Below, one piece after another: positions 16,265 to 25,605 of a DNA stretch of 64,000 nucleotides (position 1 is the stretch's first letter; each line of letters opens with the position of its first letter). The position numbers and the translations under genes were made by a program. The stretch covers positions 15,317-79,316 of the forward strand of contig JAGRDO010000014.1 of NCBI GenBank assembly GCA_020447005.1. The letters run 5' to 3'. The notes under the pieces were generated by a model that saw nothing but the letters and a program-made list of their open reading frames with translations, ran no database searches and was not told where the DNA came from. This DNA is from Paracoccaceae bacterium. Its GTDB lineage: Bacteria; Pseudomonadota; Alphaproteobacteria; Rhodobacterales; Rhodobacteraceae.

Positions 16265-16297
16265 ACCGCGCCCCCCGGGGCGCGGTTCTTCTTTTTT
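16265..16297 (+). terminator. Rho-independent terminator of flp2
   Basis: ACCGCGCCCC/GGGGCGCGGT (16265-16274 with 16277-16286; the inner pairs must open to make a loop), followed by TCTTCTTTTTT. Confidence 0.85.
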
Positions 16298-16478
16298 GCC
16301 GCTGACACAGGTCAACGATCCGCGCCCGGGCCGGAAAATACGAAAAAATGCACGATCAATGCCCAAATCCTGCCACGGAGATCAGGTCAGATGACTCTGT
16401 AAAGGACGGCGGAACCTGCTTTCTTGCTTCGTATGTCCGAGTCTATGGGCCCTCGTGTCCGAAGTGATGGAGTGAAGG

Positions 16479-16664
16479 ATGACTGAGTATTTCGACATCA
16501 AGCGGTTCCGCGACGAGGAAGATGGCGCCGTGACTGTGGATTGGGTTGTGCTTACGGCCAGTGTCTGCGGCCTGGTGGTTCTGGCGATGGCGGGCCTGCA
16601 AGGCAACATGACGTCGATCGGCCAGGCTGTGCAGAACTATCTGTCCAGCACCAGCGTCAACTGA
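16479..16664 (+). CDS. Flp family type IVb pilin, divergent third copy
   Basis: A 61-residue prepilin with the same architecture: a short leader MTEYFDIKRFRDEEDG, cleavage before AVTVDWVVLTASVCG, then a hydrophobic helix. Outside the DGAVTVDWVVLTA core it shares little sequence with copies 1 and 2, and it contains a cysteine in the helix. GGAG at 16469-16472 is the ribosome-binding site. It could be a minor or alternative pilin. It has its own terminator, so it too may be transcribed separately from the assembly genes. Confidence 0.93.
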   Translation: MTEYFDIKRFRDEEDGAVTVDWVVLTASVCGLVVLAMAGLQGNMTSIGQAVQNYLSSTSVN

Positions 16665-16687
16665 GGCGACCGACCAGAATGGATGAG

Positions 16688-16717
16688 CGAGCGCCCCTCT
16701 GCGGCGCTCGTTTTTTT
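16688..16717 (+). terminator. Rho-independent terminator of the third flp gene
   Basis: Eight-bp stem CGAGCGCC/GGCGCTCG (16688-16695 with 16703-16710) and seven T residues. Confidence 0.85.
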
Positions 16718-16728
16718 GATAACTCCCC

Positions 16729-16755
16729 TTGCATCGTTTCTCAATTCGATAAAAT
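16729..16755 (+). promoter_or_regulatory. candidate promoter of cpaB
   Basis: TTGCAT (16729-16734) and TAAAAT (16750-16755) with a 15-bp spacer, shorter than ideal. It lies directly after the flp3 terminator and about 117 bp before cpaB, where a promoter is expected. Confidence 0.35.
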
Positions 16756-16871
16756 ACCTTGGGGCAGGCCCTCTTTGACCACCATTTCGCCGCATTCCTG
16801 GGTAACCTGGGCGGTAACACAATAGCCAGCAGTGCGGTCGGAAACCCGCCGCCCTGATGAAAGGACGAAGG

Positions 16872-17744
16872 ATGCGTTTGGTATTCGGTTTGGTTTTGGT
16901 TCTTGGCATCGCCTTGGCCGGTTTCGCCGTCTATATGGCGCAGGGGTTCATTGCGCAGACGCAGGCCGAACGCGACAGGCTGGCGGCGGAGCAGGCGCTT
17001 GCGCCGCGTCTGGTGACGGTCGTCGTCGCCAAGAAGCAGCTGAAATACGGTGACCGTCTGACCCGGAATGACCTTGAAGTGGTCAGGTGGGAAGCGGGCA
17101 AGGTTCCAGAGACCACCTTCAACGCGATCGTGGCACCCCAGGGTGGCGACCCGGCCATCGTCCCGGTCTTCTGGGAAGGGGAAACCCGTCCGCGCGCGGC
17201 GCTGCGCAGCTATGAACCTTTCGAACCGATCCTTGGCAGCAAGGTCACCGAGCCGGGCGTCGATGCCGGCATCATGGCGAACCTTTCCGCCGGGATGCGG
17301 GCATTCACGATCAATGTCGACGTGTCTTCGGGTGTGTCGGGCTTCCTGCGCCCCGGCGATCAGGTCGATATCTACTGGAGCGGCAATATCAACGGGCGCG
17401 ATGCGACAAAGCTGATCGACAAGTCGGTGCGGCTGATTGCCATCGACCAGAGCGCCGATGCCGACCGCAGCGCCGAAACGGTGATCGCGCGGACGGTGAC
17501 GGTCGAGGCGACGCCGACGCAGGTTGCGTCGCTGGCGCTGGCGCAACAGACCGGGCGTCTGACGCTGGCGCTTGTGGGCGCGGGCGATACGACGACGGCC
17601 GAGTCGATCGAGATCGATCGCAACGCCTTGCTTGGCATCGTCGAGAAGGCGGCGCCGGTCGAACAGGCGCCCGACAAGGTCTGCACGATCCGCACCAACA
17701 AGGGCGGCGAGATCGTCGAAACCGTCATCCCCTGCACCAATTGA
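16872..17744 (+). CDS. cpaB: Flp pilus assembly protein CpaB (RcpC)
   Basis: A 290-residue protein with an N-terminal membrane anchor (residues about 1-25) and an SAF-type domain at roughly 45-115 (VTVVVAKKQLKYGDRL), followed by the RcpC/CpaB domain with a GFLRPGDQVDIYW segment. CpaB acts in the periplasm with the CpaC secretin during Flp pilus assembly. The ATG at 16872 is preferred over 16857 because AAAGGACGAAGG precedes it. A strong hairpin lies after the stop and a 216-bp gap precedes cpaC. Confidence 0.93.
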   Translation: MRLVFGLVLVLGIALAGFAVYMAQGFIAQTQAERDRLAAEQALAPRLVTVVVAKKQLKYGDRLTRNDLEVVRWEAGKVPETTFNAIVAPQGGDPAIVPVFWEGETRPRAALRSYEPFEPILGSKVTEPGVDAGIMANLSAGMRAFTINVDVSSGVSGFLRPGDQVDIYWSGNINGRDATKLIDKSVRLIAIDQSADADRSAETVIARTVTVEATPTQVASLALAQQTGRLTLALVGAGDTTTAESIEIDRNALLGIVEKAAPVEQAPDKVCTIRTNKGGEIVETVIPCTN

Positions 17745-17750
17745 CCCGCG

Positions 17751-17770
17751 CAGGCGCCGCCCGGCGCCTG
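17751..17770 (+). other. hairpin after cpaB
   Basis: CAGGCGCCG/CGGCGCCTG, a 9-bp perfect stem with a 2-nt gap, 6 nt after the cpaB stop. There is no U-tract, so it may protect mRNA 3' ends or attenuate transcription, not act as a simple intrinsic terminator. Confidence 0.5.
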
Positions 17771-17960
17771 ACCGGTGACCTACCTGATCTGGTGTCGGCT
17801 TGGGCGCACGACGCTACAACTTCCCGACTGTTGCGACTTGTCCACATAAGAACCGGCCGCCAACCGGTTGATTCTTGCAAACAAACCGCATCTGGCGCAT
17901 TGTTGCGGCAATCTGGGCATAAAGACCCAACCCTGAGGCGTGATCGGAGAGGCAGGTCAC

Positions 17961-19388
17961 ATGAGCATGAAAAAGACTATTGCGGCAGCAATGCTGAGCG
18001 TGTCGTTCAGTATTCTCGCCATTCCCTCCGCCCAGGCGGAAACCCTGAAAATCGTCAGCGGTTCGGCATCCAGCGCACTTAACGTTCCCATGAACAGGGC
18101 GGTTGTTGTCGAATCCGAAACCCCGTTTGCCGAGCTTTCGATCGCCAACCCGGGCATCGCGGATATTTCCACGCTGTCGGACCGGTCGATCTATGTTCTC
18201 GGCAAGGCGCCGGGCCGCACGACCCTGACGCTGCTGGCGCCGGACGGAACGCTGATCACCAATGTCGATGTGCAGGTTTCGCTCGATGTCGCGGAATTCA
18301 AGGAACGGCTTCAGCAGATCCTTCCGGGCGAACCGATCGAGATCCGCACCGCCAATGACGGCATCGTGCTGTCGGGTGTCGTCTCATCGACCGTAAAGCT
18401 GGACCGGGCGCTTGACCTGGCCGAACGCTATGCGCCGGGGCGGGTGTCGAACCTGATGGTTGTGGGCGGGGTTCAGCAGGTGATGCTGAAGGTCCGTTTC
18501 GCCGAGATGCAGCGGTCGGTGACCAAGCAGCTTGAGGCAGGCGTCAGCGCGGGCCTGTCGACCTCGAACCTTGCCGGGGCTTTCGGGCTTGGCTCGGGCT
18601 CGCTGGTTGTCGGCGCCCCCGATCCGGTCACGAAAGTTTCCCCCGCGACGCCCGCGGTCATCTCCAACCCCGAAAACTCGGGGCAGGCGCTTTTCAGTTT
18701 CGGGGCTGGTGCGTTCCAGTTCAACGTTCTGCTTGAGGCGCTGGAGAACAAGGGTCTGGTCCGCACGCTGGCCGAACCCAACCTGACCGCGCTTTCGGGT
18801 CAGGAAGCCAAGTTCCTTGCCGGCGGCGAATACCCGATCCCGGTCAGCGACAACGATGGGATCACCATCGAATACAAGCGCTTCGGGGTCGAGCTGGCCT
18901 TTACCCCCCGCGTCGTCGATGGCGACATCATCAACCTGATGATCAACGCGGCTGTGTCCGGTGTGGACAACTCCAACTCGATCATCACCAACGGCTTTGA
19001 GGTCAAGGCCTTCCGCCGGCGCGAGACGGAAACCACCGTCGAGATGCGCGACGGCGAAAGCTTTGCCATCGCCGGTCTTCTGCAGGACGACTTTCAGGAC
19101 CTGAACGGTCAGGTGCCGTGGCTGGGTGACATCCCGGTTCTGGGGGCATTGTTCCGCAGCACCAACTATCAGCGCAACCAGACCGAGCTTGTGATCATCG
19201 TCACACCGCATCTGGTGTCGCCGGTGCGCGGCGAGGCGCTGGCCCTGCCGACCGACCGCGTGCGCCCGCCGAGCGAGGCCGAGCTTTTCCTCTTTGGCAA
19301 GACCGCTTCGACCGGCAAGTCCAAGGGCGCGCTGGGCGAGGTCGCCAAGCAGGACTATTCCGGCTCCTACGGCTATGTGATGGAGTAA
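17961..19388 (+). CDS. cpaC: Flp pilus secretin CpaC (RcpA)
   Basis: A 475-residue outer-membrane secretin with a signal peptide (residues about 1-25). The N-terminal domain (about 30-105; PFAELSIANPGIADISTLSD) is the pilus secretin N-domain, followed by a BON-like segment and the GspD-type secretin domain (about 230-420) with VPWLGDIPVLGALFRS and ELVIIVTPHLV near its end. It forms the channel for pilus extrusion. The ATG at 17961 follows GGCAGG, and the preceding 216 bp has no other gene, so cpaC may also have its own promoter. Confidence 0.95.
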   Translation: MSMKKTIAAAMLSVSFSILAIPSAQAETLKIVSGSASSALNVPMNRAVVVESETPFAELSIANPGIADISTLSDRSIYVLGKAPGRTTLTLLAPDGTLITNVDVQVSLDVAEFKERLQQILPGEPIEIRTANDGIVLSGVVSSTVKLDRALDLAERYAPGRVSNLMVVGGVQQVMLKVRFAEMQRSVTKQLEAGVSAGLSTSNLAGAFGLGSGSLVVGAPDPVTKVSPATPAVISNPENSGQALFSFGAGAFQFNVLLEALENKGLVRTLAEPNLTALSGQEAKFLAGGEYPIPVSDNDGITIEYKRFGVELAFTPRVVDGDIINLMINAAVSGVDNSNSIITNGFEVKAFRRRETETTVEMRDGESFAIAGLLQDDFQDLNGQVPWLGDIPVLGALFRSTNYQRNQTELVIIVTPHLVSPVRGEALALPTDRVRPPSEAELFLFGKTASTGKSKGALGEVAKQDYSGSYGYVME

Positions 19389-19392
19389 GACC

Positions 19393-20067
19393 ATGCGGAT
19401 TATCCTAAGCACCGTTCTGTTGTCGGCCAGCGCGATCGCGCTGTCCGGTTGCAGCAAGGAAACCAACGTGTTCCGCGACATCTATGCCGAGGCCGGGTCG
19501 GAAGTGGAGACCGGCGATTTCGGCAACGCGACGATGAACAACACGATGGTCCAGTCCGGTCAGCGCGACATGGTCATCGACCTGACCCGGCGTTTCGGCG
19601 CCGAGGTGCCGAACACGGTGAATTTCGCCTTCAACCAGTCGACGCTTGACGCCGAGGCCCGCGCCGCGCTGGACAAGCAGGCGGACTGGATCCGGCAATT
19701 CCCCGAAGTCACCTTCCGCGTCTACGGCCACACCGATCTTGTCGGTTCGGACAGCTACAACAAGGCGCTGGGTCTGCGCCGGGCCAAGGCCGTTGTCGCC
19801 TATCTGAGCAGCCGGGGGATCGGGCGCGCGCGGCTTGAGGCTGTCGTGTCCTACGGCGAAACCCAGCCGCTGGTCTTCGTGCAGACCGAGGAACGGCGCA
19901 ACCGCCGTACCGTCACCGAGGTTTCGGGATTCGTCTCGAAGAACCCGCTGGTGCTGAACGGCAAGTATGCCGCGATCATCATGCGCGAATATGTTGCCAG
20001 CGCCATGCCGGAACATACCCAGAAAGAAATCTCGGGCGGCGGGCAGAGTGCGGGCTCGGGCGGCTGA
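19393..20067 (+). CDS. OmpA-family lipoprotein of the tad locus
   Basis: A 224-residue outer-membrane lipoprotein: lipobox IALSGC with C20, then an OmpA-like peptidoglycan-binding domain at about 75-170 (VNFAFNQSTLDAEAR, VYGHTDLVGSDSYN, ALGLRRAKAVVAYL). A C-terminal extension ends in a Gly/Ser-rich tail. In many Tad loci this position is taken by CpaD; here an OmpA-type protein could anchor the secretin to peptidoglycan. It starts 4 bp after cpaC and is followed by a terminator-like hairpin. Confidence 0.9.
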   Translation: MRIILSTVLLSASAIALSGCSKETNVFRDIYAEAGSEVETGDFGNATMNNTMVQSGQRDMVIDLTRRFGAEVPNTVNFAFNQSTLDAEARAALDKQADWIRQFPEVTFRVYGHTDLVGSDSYNKALGLRRAKAVVAYLSSRGIGRARLEAVVSYGETQPLVFVQTEERRNRRTVTEVSGFVSKNPLVLNGKYAAIIMREYVASAMPEHTQKEISGGGQSAGSGG

Positions 20068-20092
20068 CGCCAAAAAGTAAATTGTTTCGTAA

Positions 20093-20126
20093 GAAGGGCG
20101 GTCTTTGGCAACAAAGGCCGCCCTTC
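20093..20126 (+). terminator. terminator-like hairpin between the OmpA lipoprotein and cpaE
   Basis: A 15-bp stem (20093-20107 with 20112-20126, one G-T wobble) closed by a GCAA loop, followed only by a weak TTCGCTT tract. It probably gives partial termination, separating envelope components from the cytoplasmic motor genes. Confidence 0.6.
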
Positions 20127-20333
20127 TTCGCTTATCGTCTCCAATAACCGCACAAATACGATCTTTTAGCCCCATTATTGCCAAGATTTTCCCGGAGTTT
20201 CGAAACCCGGAAGTAATGGCACGGCGGCAGAGTCGTGTCGGGTGACTCTGTTTTGGCCCAAGGCGATTCGGTGTGTCGATACCCCGGACCGCGCAGCCGG
20301 ATGCAGATGCCTTGCAATGAAGGACGTGTGGGA

Positions 20334-21584
20334 ATGAGCAGCGTAGCAGCCTTGCAACCGGAGCCGGCACCGATCCTCGCGTGCACGATTTCGCGCGATG
20401 TCAGCAACTTCGACCTGTTGATCGAAGATATGGAGACCGAACTGGGCGAAAGCTGGGGCGACCTGACTTTCGACGATGCGGTTCTCTTTCTGAACCAGCC
20501 GGACGCGGATTCGCTGGAATTCGTCGCGGTCGCGGTCAATGCCGAAGATGAAAGCGATCTGGCGAGGATATCGGGCATCATCACGACCGCCAAGGAAAAG
20601 GCGGTTCGGGTCATCCTGATCGCCGAGGAAGTCAGCCCGATCGCATTGCATCAGCTGCTGAAGCTCGGCGCCGATGACTTCGTGCCCTATCCCTTGCCGG
20701 AAAACGCGCTGCATGATGCGATCGAGCGTCTGCGCAAGGCGCCGGCGGTGGATGAGGTGCTGTCGCAGAATGTCGCGACACCGGCCTTCAAACCCAGCGG
20801 CGACCGCCACGGCGTCATCCTGCCGGTCCACGGCCTTGCCGGGGGAACGGGCGCGACGACGCTGGCCGTCAACCTTGCGTGGGAACTTGCCACGATCCAG
20901 AAAGAGGACGCACCGCGCGTCTGCCTGCTGGATTTCGATTTCCAGTACGGGTCGATCTCGACCTATCTTGACCTGCCCCGCCGTGAAGCCGTTTACGAAA
21001 TGCTTTCGGATACGGCATCGGTCGACAATGTCAGCTTCCTGCAATCGCTGCTGACGTTCAACGACAAGCTGCATGTCATGACGGCACCGTCCGAGATGCT
21101 GCCGCTGGACATCGTGACACCCGATGACATCAACCGCGTTCTTGACGTCGCACGGGCGAATTTCGACTTTGTCGTCATCGACATGCCGTCGACGGTGGTT
21201 CAGTGGACCGAGGCGGTTCTGCATCAGGCGCAGATCTACCTTGCCACGATCGAGCTGGACATGCGGTCGGCCCAGAACACGCTGCGGATGATCCGCGCGC
21301 TGAAGGCCGAGGAACTGCCTTACGAAAAGCTGCGCTATGTCCTGAACCGCGCGCCGAAATTCACCGATCTTTCCGGCAAGGGCCGGGTCAAGCGGCTGGC
21401 GGAAAGCCTCGACATCTCGATCGAGCTGCAATTGCCGGACGGGTCCAAGCAGGTGACGCAGTCCAACGACCACGGCCTGCCGCTGGCCGAGACCGCGCCG
21501 AAAAACCCGCTTCGCCGCGATATCGCGAAACTTGCAAAATCGATTTTCGATGTCAGCCGCTCGGCTGAAGCCGCAACTGCCTGA
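20334..21584 (+). CDS. cpaE: Flp pilus localisation ATPase CpaE/TadZ
   Basis: A 416-residue protein of the MinD/ParA superfamily. Residues about 15-135 form an atypical receiver-like domain, and the ATPase domain begins near residue 158. The deviant Walker A reads GLAGGTGATT (167-176); the signature lysine is missing, as is usual for CpaE/TadZ. CLLDFDFQYGS and FVVIDMPS are the switch and Walker B segments. It helps position the pilus machine at the pole. The ATG at 20334 fits AAGGACG upstream. cpaF follows after 16 bp. Confidence 0.93.
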   Translation: MSSVAALQPEPAPILACTISRDVSNFDLLIEDMETELGESWGDLTFDDAVLFLNQPDADSLEFVAVAVNAEDESDLARISGIITTAKEKAVRVILIAEEVSPIALHQLLKLGADDFVPYPLPENALHDAIERLRKAPAVDEVLSQNVATPAFKPSGDRHGVILPVHGLAGGTGATTLAVNLAWELATIQKEDAPRVCLLDFDFQYGSISTYLDLPRREAVYEMLSDTASVDNVSFLQSLLTFNDKLHVMTAPSEMLPLDIVTPDDINRVLDVARANFDFVVIDMPSTVVQWTEAVLHQAQIYLATIELDMRSAQNTLRMIRALKAEELPYEKLRYVLNRAPKFTDLSGKGRVKRLAESLDISIELQLPDGSKQVTQSNDHGLPLAETAPKNPLRRDIAKLAKSIFDVSRSAEAATA

Positions 21585-21600
21585 TCCCGAGGGGGTGTAG

Positions 21601-23031
21601 ATGTTTTCCCGTTACAAGAAGCCCACGGCCGGGGAACCGGCAGCAGCAGCGCCCAAGGCCGAGGCGCCCGCGGCGGCGAACGTAAAGCCGATGGCCGCGC
21701 GCCGGCCCGGCGTTGGCGGCACGGCGCCGGCGGTTGCGATCGACAAGGAAAAGAAGCGCAAGGAGCGCATGGGCGAACTGAAGGTCGAGCTGCACAAGCG
21801 CCTTCTGGACAACCTGAACCTTTCGGCGCTGGAACATGCCAGCGAGGCCGAGCTTCGTCAGGAAATCGTCTCGATCTCGACCGAGGCGCTGGAAGAACTT
21901 TCGGTTGTCCTGAACAAGGACGAGCGCAGTGTCCTGTTCCAGGAGCTTTATCACGAGGTGATGGGCCTTGGCCCGCTTGAGCCGCTTTTGCAGGACGACA
22001 CCGTCAACGATATTCTGGTCAACGGCCCGCAGCAGGTTTTTGTCGAACGGGCGGGCAAGCTGTCGCTGACCGACACGACCTTCAAGGACGAACGCCACCT
22101 TCTGCGGATCATCGACAAGATCGTTTCGGCCGTGGGCCGGCGGGTCGACGAATCGAACCCCTATGTGGACGCCCGTCTTGCCGACGGCTCGCGTTTCAAC
22201 GCGATGGTGCCGCCGATCGCGGTGGACGGATCGCTTGTCTCGATCCGGAAATTCAAGAAGGAAAAGCTGGGTGTCGACGATCTGGTCAAGTTCGGCGCCT
22301 TCACCGAAGAAATGGCGGCCTATCTTCAGGCCGCGGTCGCAACCCGTCTGAATGTCATCGTCTCGGGCGGTACGGGTTCGGGTAAGACGACCACGCTGAA
22401 CGCCCTGTCGTCCTTCATCGACGATGCCGAGCGCATCCTGACCATCGAGGACACGGCGGAACTTCAGCTGCAACAGACCCATGTGGGCCGGATGGAAAGC
22501 CGTCCGGCAAACGTTGAAGGACGCGGCGCCGTCACCCAGCGCGACTGTCTGAGAAACGCGCTGCGGATGCGCCCGGACCGGATCATCGTCGGTGAAACGC
22601 GCGGCGAGGAAGTCATCGACATGCTTCAGGCCATGAACACCGGCCATGACGGGTCGATGACCACGATCCACGCCAACAGCGCGCGCGACGGTATCAGCCG
22701 TCTGGAAAACATGATCGCCATGGCCGGGATCGAAATGCCGATCAAGGCCGTGCGCAGCCAGATCGCCAGCGCCGTGAACCTGATCGTTCAGGCCAGCCGT
22801 CTTCAGGACGGTTCGCGCCGGATGACCTCGATCACCGAAATCACCGGGATGGAAGGCGATGTCATCTCGATGCAGGAAATCTTCCGTTACGAACGGCTGG
22901 GCCTTGCGCCCGACGGCAAGATCGTCGGCCGCTTCACCGCGACCGGCGTGCGTTCGGCCTATGCCGACCGCTTCCGTGCCTGGGGTTACGATCTGCCGGC
23001 CTCGATCTATGAACCTGTAGCGGCGGAGTAA
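21601..23031 (+). CDS. cpaF: Flp pilus assembly ATPase CpaF (TadA)
   Basis: A 476-residue secretion ATPase of the GspE/VirB11 family that powers pilin assembly. The N-terminal 60 residues are Ala/Pro/Lys-rich and probably disordered. Walker A is GGTGSGKT (256-263); the Asp box, Walker B ([12 protein letters not shown]) and the His-box segment [13 protein letters not shown] are all intact. It works at the cytoplasmic face with TadB and TadC, encoded directly downstream. Confidence 0.96.
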   Translation: MFSRYKKPTAGEPAAAAPKAEAPAAANVKPMAARRPGVGGTAPAVAIDKEKKRKERMGELKVELHKRLLDNLNLSALEHASEAELRQEIVSISTEALEELSVVLNKDERSVLFQELYHEVMGLGPLEPLLQDDTVNDILVNGPQQVFVERAGKLSLTDTTFKDERHLLRIIDKIVSAVGRRVDESNPYVDARLADGSRFNAMVPPIAVDGSLVSIRKFKKEKLGVDDLVKFGAFTEEMAAYLQAAVATRLNVIVSGGTGSGKTTTLNALSSFIDDAERILTIEDTAELQLQQTHVGRMESRPANVEGRGAVTQRDCLRNALRMRPDRIIVGETRGEEVIDMLQAMNTGHDGSMTTIHANSARDGISRLENMIAMAGIEMPIKAVRSQIASAVNLIVQASRLQDGSRRMTSITEITGMEGDVISMQEIFRYERLGLAPDGKIVGRFTATGVRSAYADRFRAWGYDLPASIYEPVAAE

Positions 23032-23036
23032 CGGAC

Positions 23037-24005
23037 ATGATCATCAGCCCGACCCCGATCATCTATGGCCTGATCTTCATCGCGGTCCTTCTTCTGGTCG
23101 AGGGCCTGTATCTTGTCGTCTTCGGCAAGTCGATCTCGCTGAATTCCAAGGTCAACCGCCGGCTCGACCTTCTGGAAAAGGGCGGTCAGCGCGAACAGGT
23201 GCTGGAACAGCTTCGCAAGGAAGCCAGCCAGCATCTGAAGGCCAAGGGAATTCCGCTTTACTCGATCCTGGCGTCGAAGGCGCAAAAGGCCAATATCGCC
23301 TTTTCCCCGAAGGCACTGATGGGCGTCATGGCGCTTTTGACGGTCGTGGCCTTTATCGGGCTGAAGATCGGAACCTCGGCCTCGACCCCGATCCAGATCG
23401 CCGTTTCGATCCTGATGGGGGTGGGCGCGGTCTATCTCTGGATCAGCCGCAAGGCCAAGAAACGCATGGATCTGGTCGAGGAACAACTGCCGGATGCGGT
23501 CGAACTGATGGTGCGGTCCTTGCGCGTCGGCCACCCGTTTTCATCGGCGATCCAGATCGTTGCCAAGGAAGTCCCGGACCCTTTGGGAACCGAATTCGGC
23601 ATGATCGCGGATGAAAGCGCGTATGGGCGCGAGATTTCGGAATCCCTGAAGGATCTGGCCGAACGCATGGACATGCAGGATCTGCGCTTCCTTGCCGTCG
23701 CGGTCACCATCCAGCAGCAGTCGGGCGGCAACCTTGCCGAAATCCTCGACGGGCTTGCCAAGGTGATCCGGGCGCGCTTCCGGCTGTTCCGCCGTGTGCG
23801 CGCGATCACGGCCGAGGCCAAATGGTCGGGCGTCTTCCTGTCGGCCTTCCCGCTGGGCGTGCTTCTGGTCATCCAGATCCTGAAACCGGATTACTTCGAT
23901 ACGGTGAAGGACACCGCCGCTTTCGTACCGGCCGCGCTGATTGTTTTCACCTTCCTGGGTATCAACGTCATCTTCATGAAGATGATGGTGAACATCAAGG
24001 TCTGA
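23037..24005 (+). CDS. tadB: Flp pilus platform protein TadB
   Basis: A 322-residue inner-membrane type II secretion F-domain protein. One hydrophobic segment near the N-terminus, two around residues 95-140 and two near the C-terminus flank the cytoplasmic F-domain (LPDAVELMVRSLRVGHPF, GGNLAEILDGLAKVIR). With TadC it forms the membrane platform on which CpaF acts. It starts 5 bp after cpaF. Confidence 0.94.
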   Translation: MIISPTPIIYGLIFIAVLLLVEGLYLVVFGKSISLNSKVNRRLDLLEKGGQREQVLEQLRKEASQHLKAKGIPLYSILASKAQKANIAFSPKALMGVMALLTVVAFIGLKIGTSASTPIQIAVSILMGVGAVYLWISRKAKKRMDLVEEQLPDAVELMVRSLRVGHPFSSAIQIVAKEVPDPLGTEFGMIADESAYGREISESLKDLAERMDMQDLRFLAVAVTIQQQSGGNLAEILDGLAKVIRARFRLFRRVRAITAEAKWSGVFLSAFPLGVLLVIQILKPDYFDTVKDTAAFVPAALIVFTFLGINVIFMKMMVNIKV

Positions 24006-24017
24006 GGGGCACCTGAG

Positions 24018-25007
24018 ATGCTGACACAGCTCAACGATTTCCTGATCGCAAAACTCGGCCCGCTCGGCCCGCTCTTCGCGGTGGCCGTGCTGGGCATCGT
24101 GCTGATGGCGATCACCCTGCCTACCTTCCTGAAGAAGCGCGCCGATCCCTATGCGAAGCTGAAAGATGCGACGGGGCCGTCGAATGCGGCGTCGAACAAT
24201 GGCAAGCTTCAGAAAAAGACGCTGCGCCACGGCAACAGTTCAAAGAAGCTCGACAAGTTCGCGACCTTCCTCGAACCGAAGTCGGAAGAGGAGATGACCT
24301 CATCGCGGCTGAAGATGACGCGCGCGGGATATCGCAGCAAGGGCGCTGTGCGAACCTTCCATGCGATCCAGTTCATTCTGGGTATCGTCTTCCTGATCGG
24401 CGGGGTGATCTATGCGCTTATCGCGTCGGCGAGCGGCGAGATTTCGACCACGACCCTGATCCTTGCCGTTCTGCTGCCCGGTGCCGTCGGCTATTACATC
24501 CCCAGATACTGGATCGAAAAGCGTATCGGTTCGCGCCAGGCCGAAATCCAGAACGGGTTTCCCGACGCGCTCGACATGCTTCTGGTCTGCGTGGAAGCGG
24601 GCCAGTCTCTCGATCAGGGCATTATCCGCGTGTCAAAGGAACTGTCGGCGGGCTATCCGGCGCTGGCCGAGGAATTCGAGATCGTCGCGCAGGAGGTCAA
24701 GGCCGGCAAGGACAAGTCGAGCGTGCTGCGGGCATTTTCGGAACGGTCCGGCGTGCAGGACGTGGCGTCCTTCGTGACGGTCATGATCCAGTCGCAGACC
24801 TTCGGCACCTCGATCGCGGAAGCGCTGCGGGTCTATGCCAGCGAAATGCGCGACAAACGCGTGATGCGCGCCGAAGAAGCGGCGAACAAGCTGCCGACGA
24901 AGATGACGCTCGGCACCATGATGTTCACGGTTCCGCCACTGCTGATCATTCTTGTGGGACCCTCGGTCTACGATATGCTACAGCTGTTCCAGAACTTCAG
25001 ACTTTGA
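24018..25007 (+). CDS. tadC: Flp pilus platform protein TadC
   Basis: A 329-residue inner-membrane F-domain protein related to TadB (FPDALDMLLVCVEAGQSL, LYxxE-like segment QTFGTSIAEALRVYASEMR, C-terminal TM MTLGTMMFTVPPLLIILVG). It partners TadB in the pilus platform. The stop is 4 bp before the next start, so translation is close-coupled with the TPR lipoprotein. Confidence 0.94.
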   Translation: MLTQLNDFLIAKLGPLGPLFAVAVLGIVLMAITLPTFLKKRADPYAKLKDATGPSNAASNNGKLQKKTLRHGNSSKKLDKFATFLEPKSEEEMTSSRLKMTRAGYRSKGAVRTFHAIQFILGIVFLIGGVIYALIASASGEISTTTLILAVLLPGAVGYYIPRYWIEKRIGSRQAEIQNGFPDALDMLLVCVEAGQSLDQGIIRVSKELSAGYPALAEEFEIVAQEVKAGKDKSSVLRAFSERSGVQDVASFVTVMIQSQTFGTSIAEALRVYASEMRDKRVMRAEEAANKLPTKMTLGTMMFTVPPLLIILVGPSVYDMLQLFQNFRL

Positions 25008-25011
25008 GGCA

Positions 25012-25578
25012 ATGGCAGTCATACGCGCAGCATTAATCGTTGCCACCGGAATTCTCGCCGCCTGTCAGCCGACAGGCGGCGCTTCCGTTGATCCCAATTC
25101 GCCTTTCGCGCCCTCGGGCCCGGTTAGCGACGAAGGATCGATCGACGGATTGATCGTCGGCCACCGGCTGATGGCGGCAGGGGAATACGAACTCGCGCTC
25201 AGGGCCTATCTGCGCGGGGCGTCGGAACATGGCGCGACGGTCGATGTCCTGTCCGCGATCGGATCGGCCGATCTCAAGCTCGGCCGGCTTGGTCAGGCCG
25301 AAAACATGCTGCGCCGCGCGATCGAAGAGGATGAAACCTTCGTTCCGGCCTGGAACAATCTGGGCGTGGTCCTGATGGAGCAAGGCAAGGTCGCCGAAGC
25401 AAGCCGGGTGTTCCGTACCGCCTTTGCCCTGGATAGTGGCCAATCGGACGCCATTCGCGAAAATCTGCGCCTTGCGCTCGCCAAGTTCGAAAATCAATCC
25501 TATGATCCGCCCAATAATAACGAATTTGCGTTGGTGAGACGCGGGCACGGGCAATTCCTGCTTCTCTCCACACCCTGA
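25012..25578 (+). CDS. tadD: TPR lipoprotein TadD
   Basis: A 188-residue protein with a lipobox (ILAAC, C18) and at least three tetratricopeptide repeats between about 50 and 150 (GEYELALRAYLRGA, LGRLGQAENMLRRAI, NNLGVVLMEQGKVAEA). TadD lipoproteins are needed for secretin assembly or stability at the outer membrane. The ATG at 25012 gives the signal peptide; the longer frame would begin inside tadC. Confidence 0.9.
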   Translation: MAVIRAALIVATGILAACQPTGGASVDPNSPFAPSGPVSDEGSIDGLIVGHRLMAAGEYELALRAYLRGASEHGATVDVLSAIGSADLKLGRLGQAENMLRRAIEEDETFVPAWNNLGVVLMEQGKVAEASRVFRTAFALDSGQSDAIRENLRLALAKFENQSYDPPNNNEFALVRRGHGQFLLLSTP

Positions 25579-25605
25579 GGCAAGAGCAGCAAAGGACGCA
25601 GCAAC

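Larger units (their letters stand above)
16031..16287 (+). repeat. tandem duplication unit 2 (flp2 copy)
   Basis: Second member of the 486-bp-offset duplication described at 15545-15803. It keeps the Shine-Dalgarno, coding region, GNRA-loop hairpin and terminator stem. Confidence 0.9.

Noticed and set aside
20209..20230. TGGCACG before cpaE as a sigma54 -24 box
   Set aside because: No matching TTGC -12 element at the required spacing.
20834..20863. CpaE with a broken Walker A as a pseudogene sign
   Set aside because: Loss of the signature lysine is normal in CpaE/TadZ, and the rest of the frame is intact.
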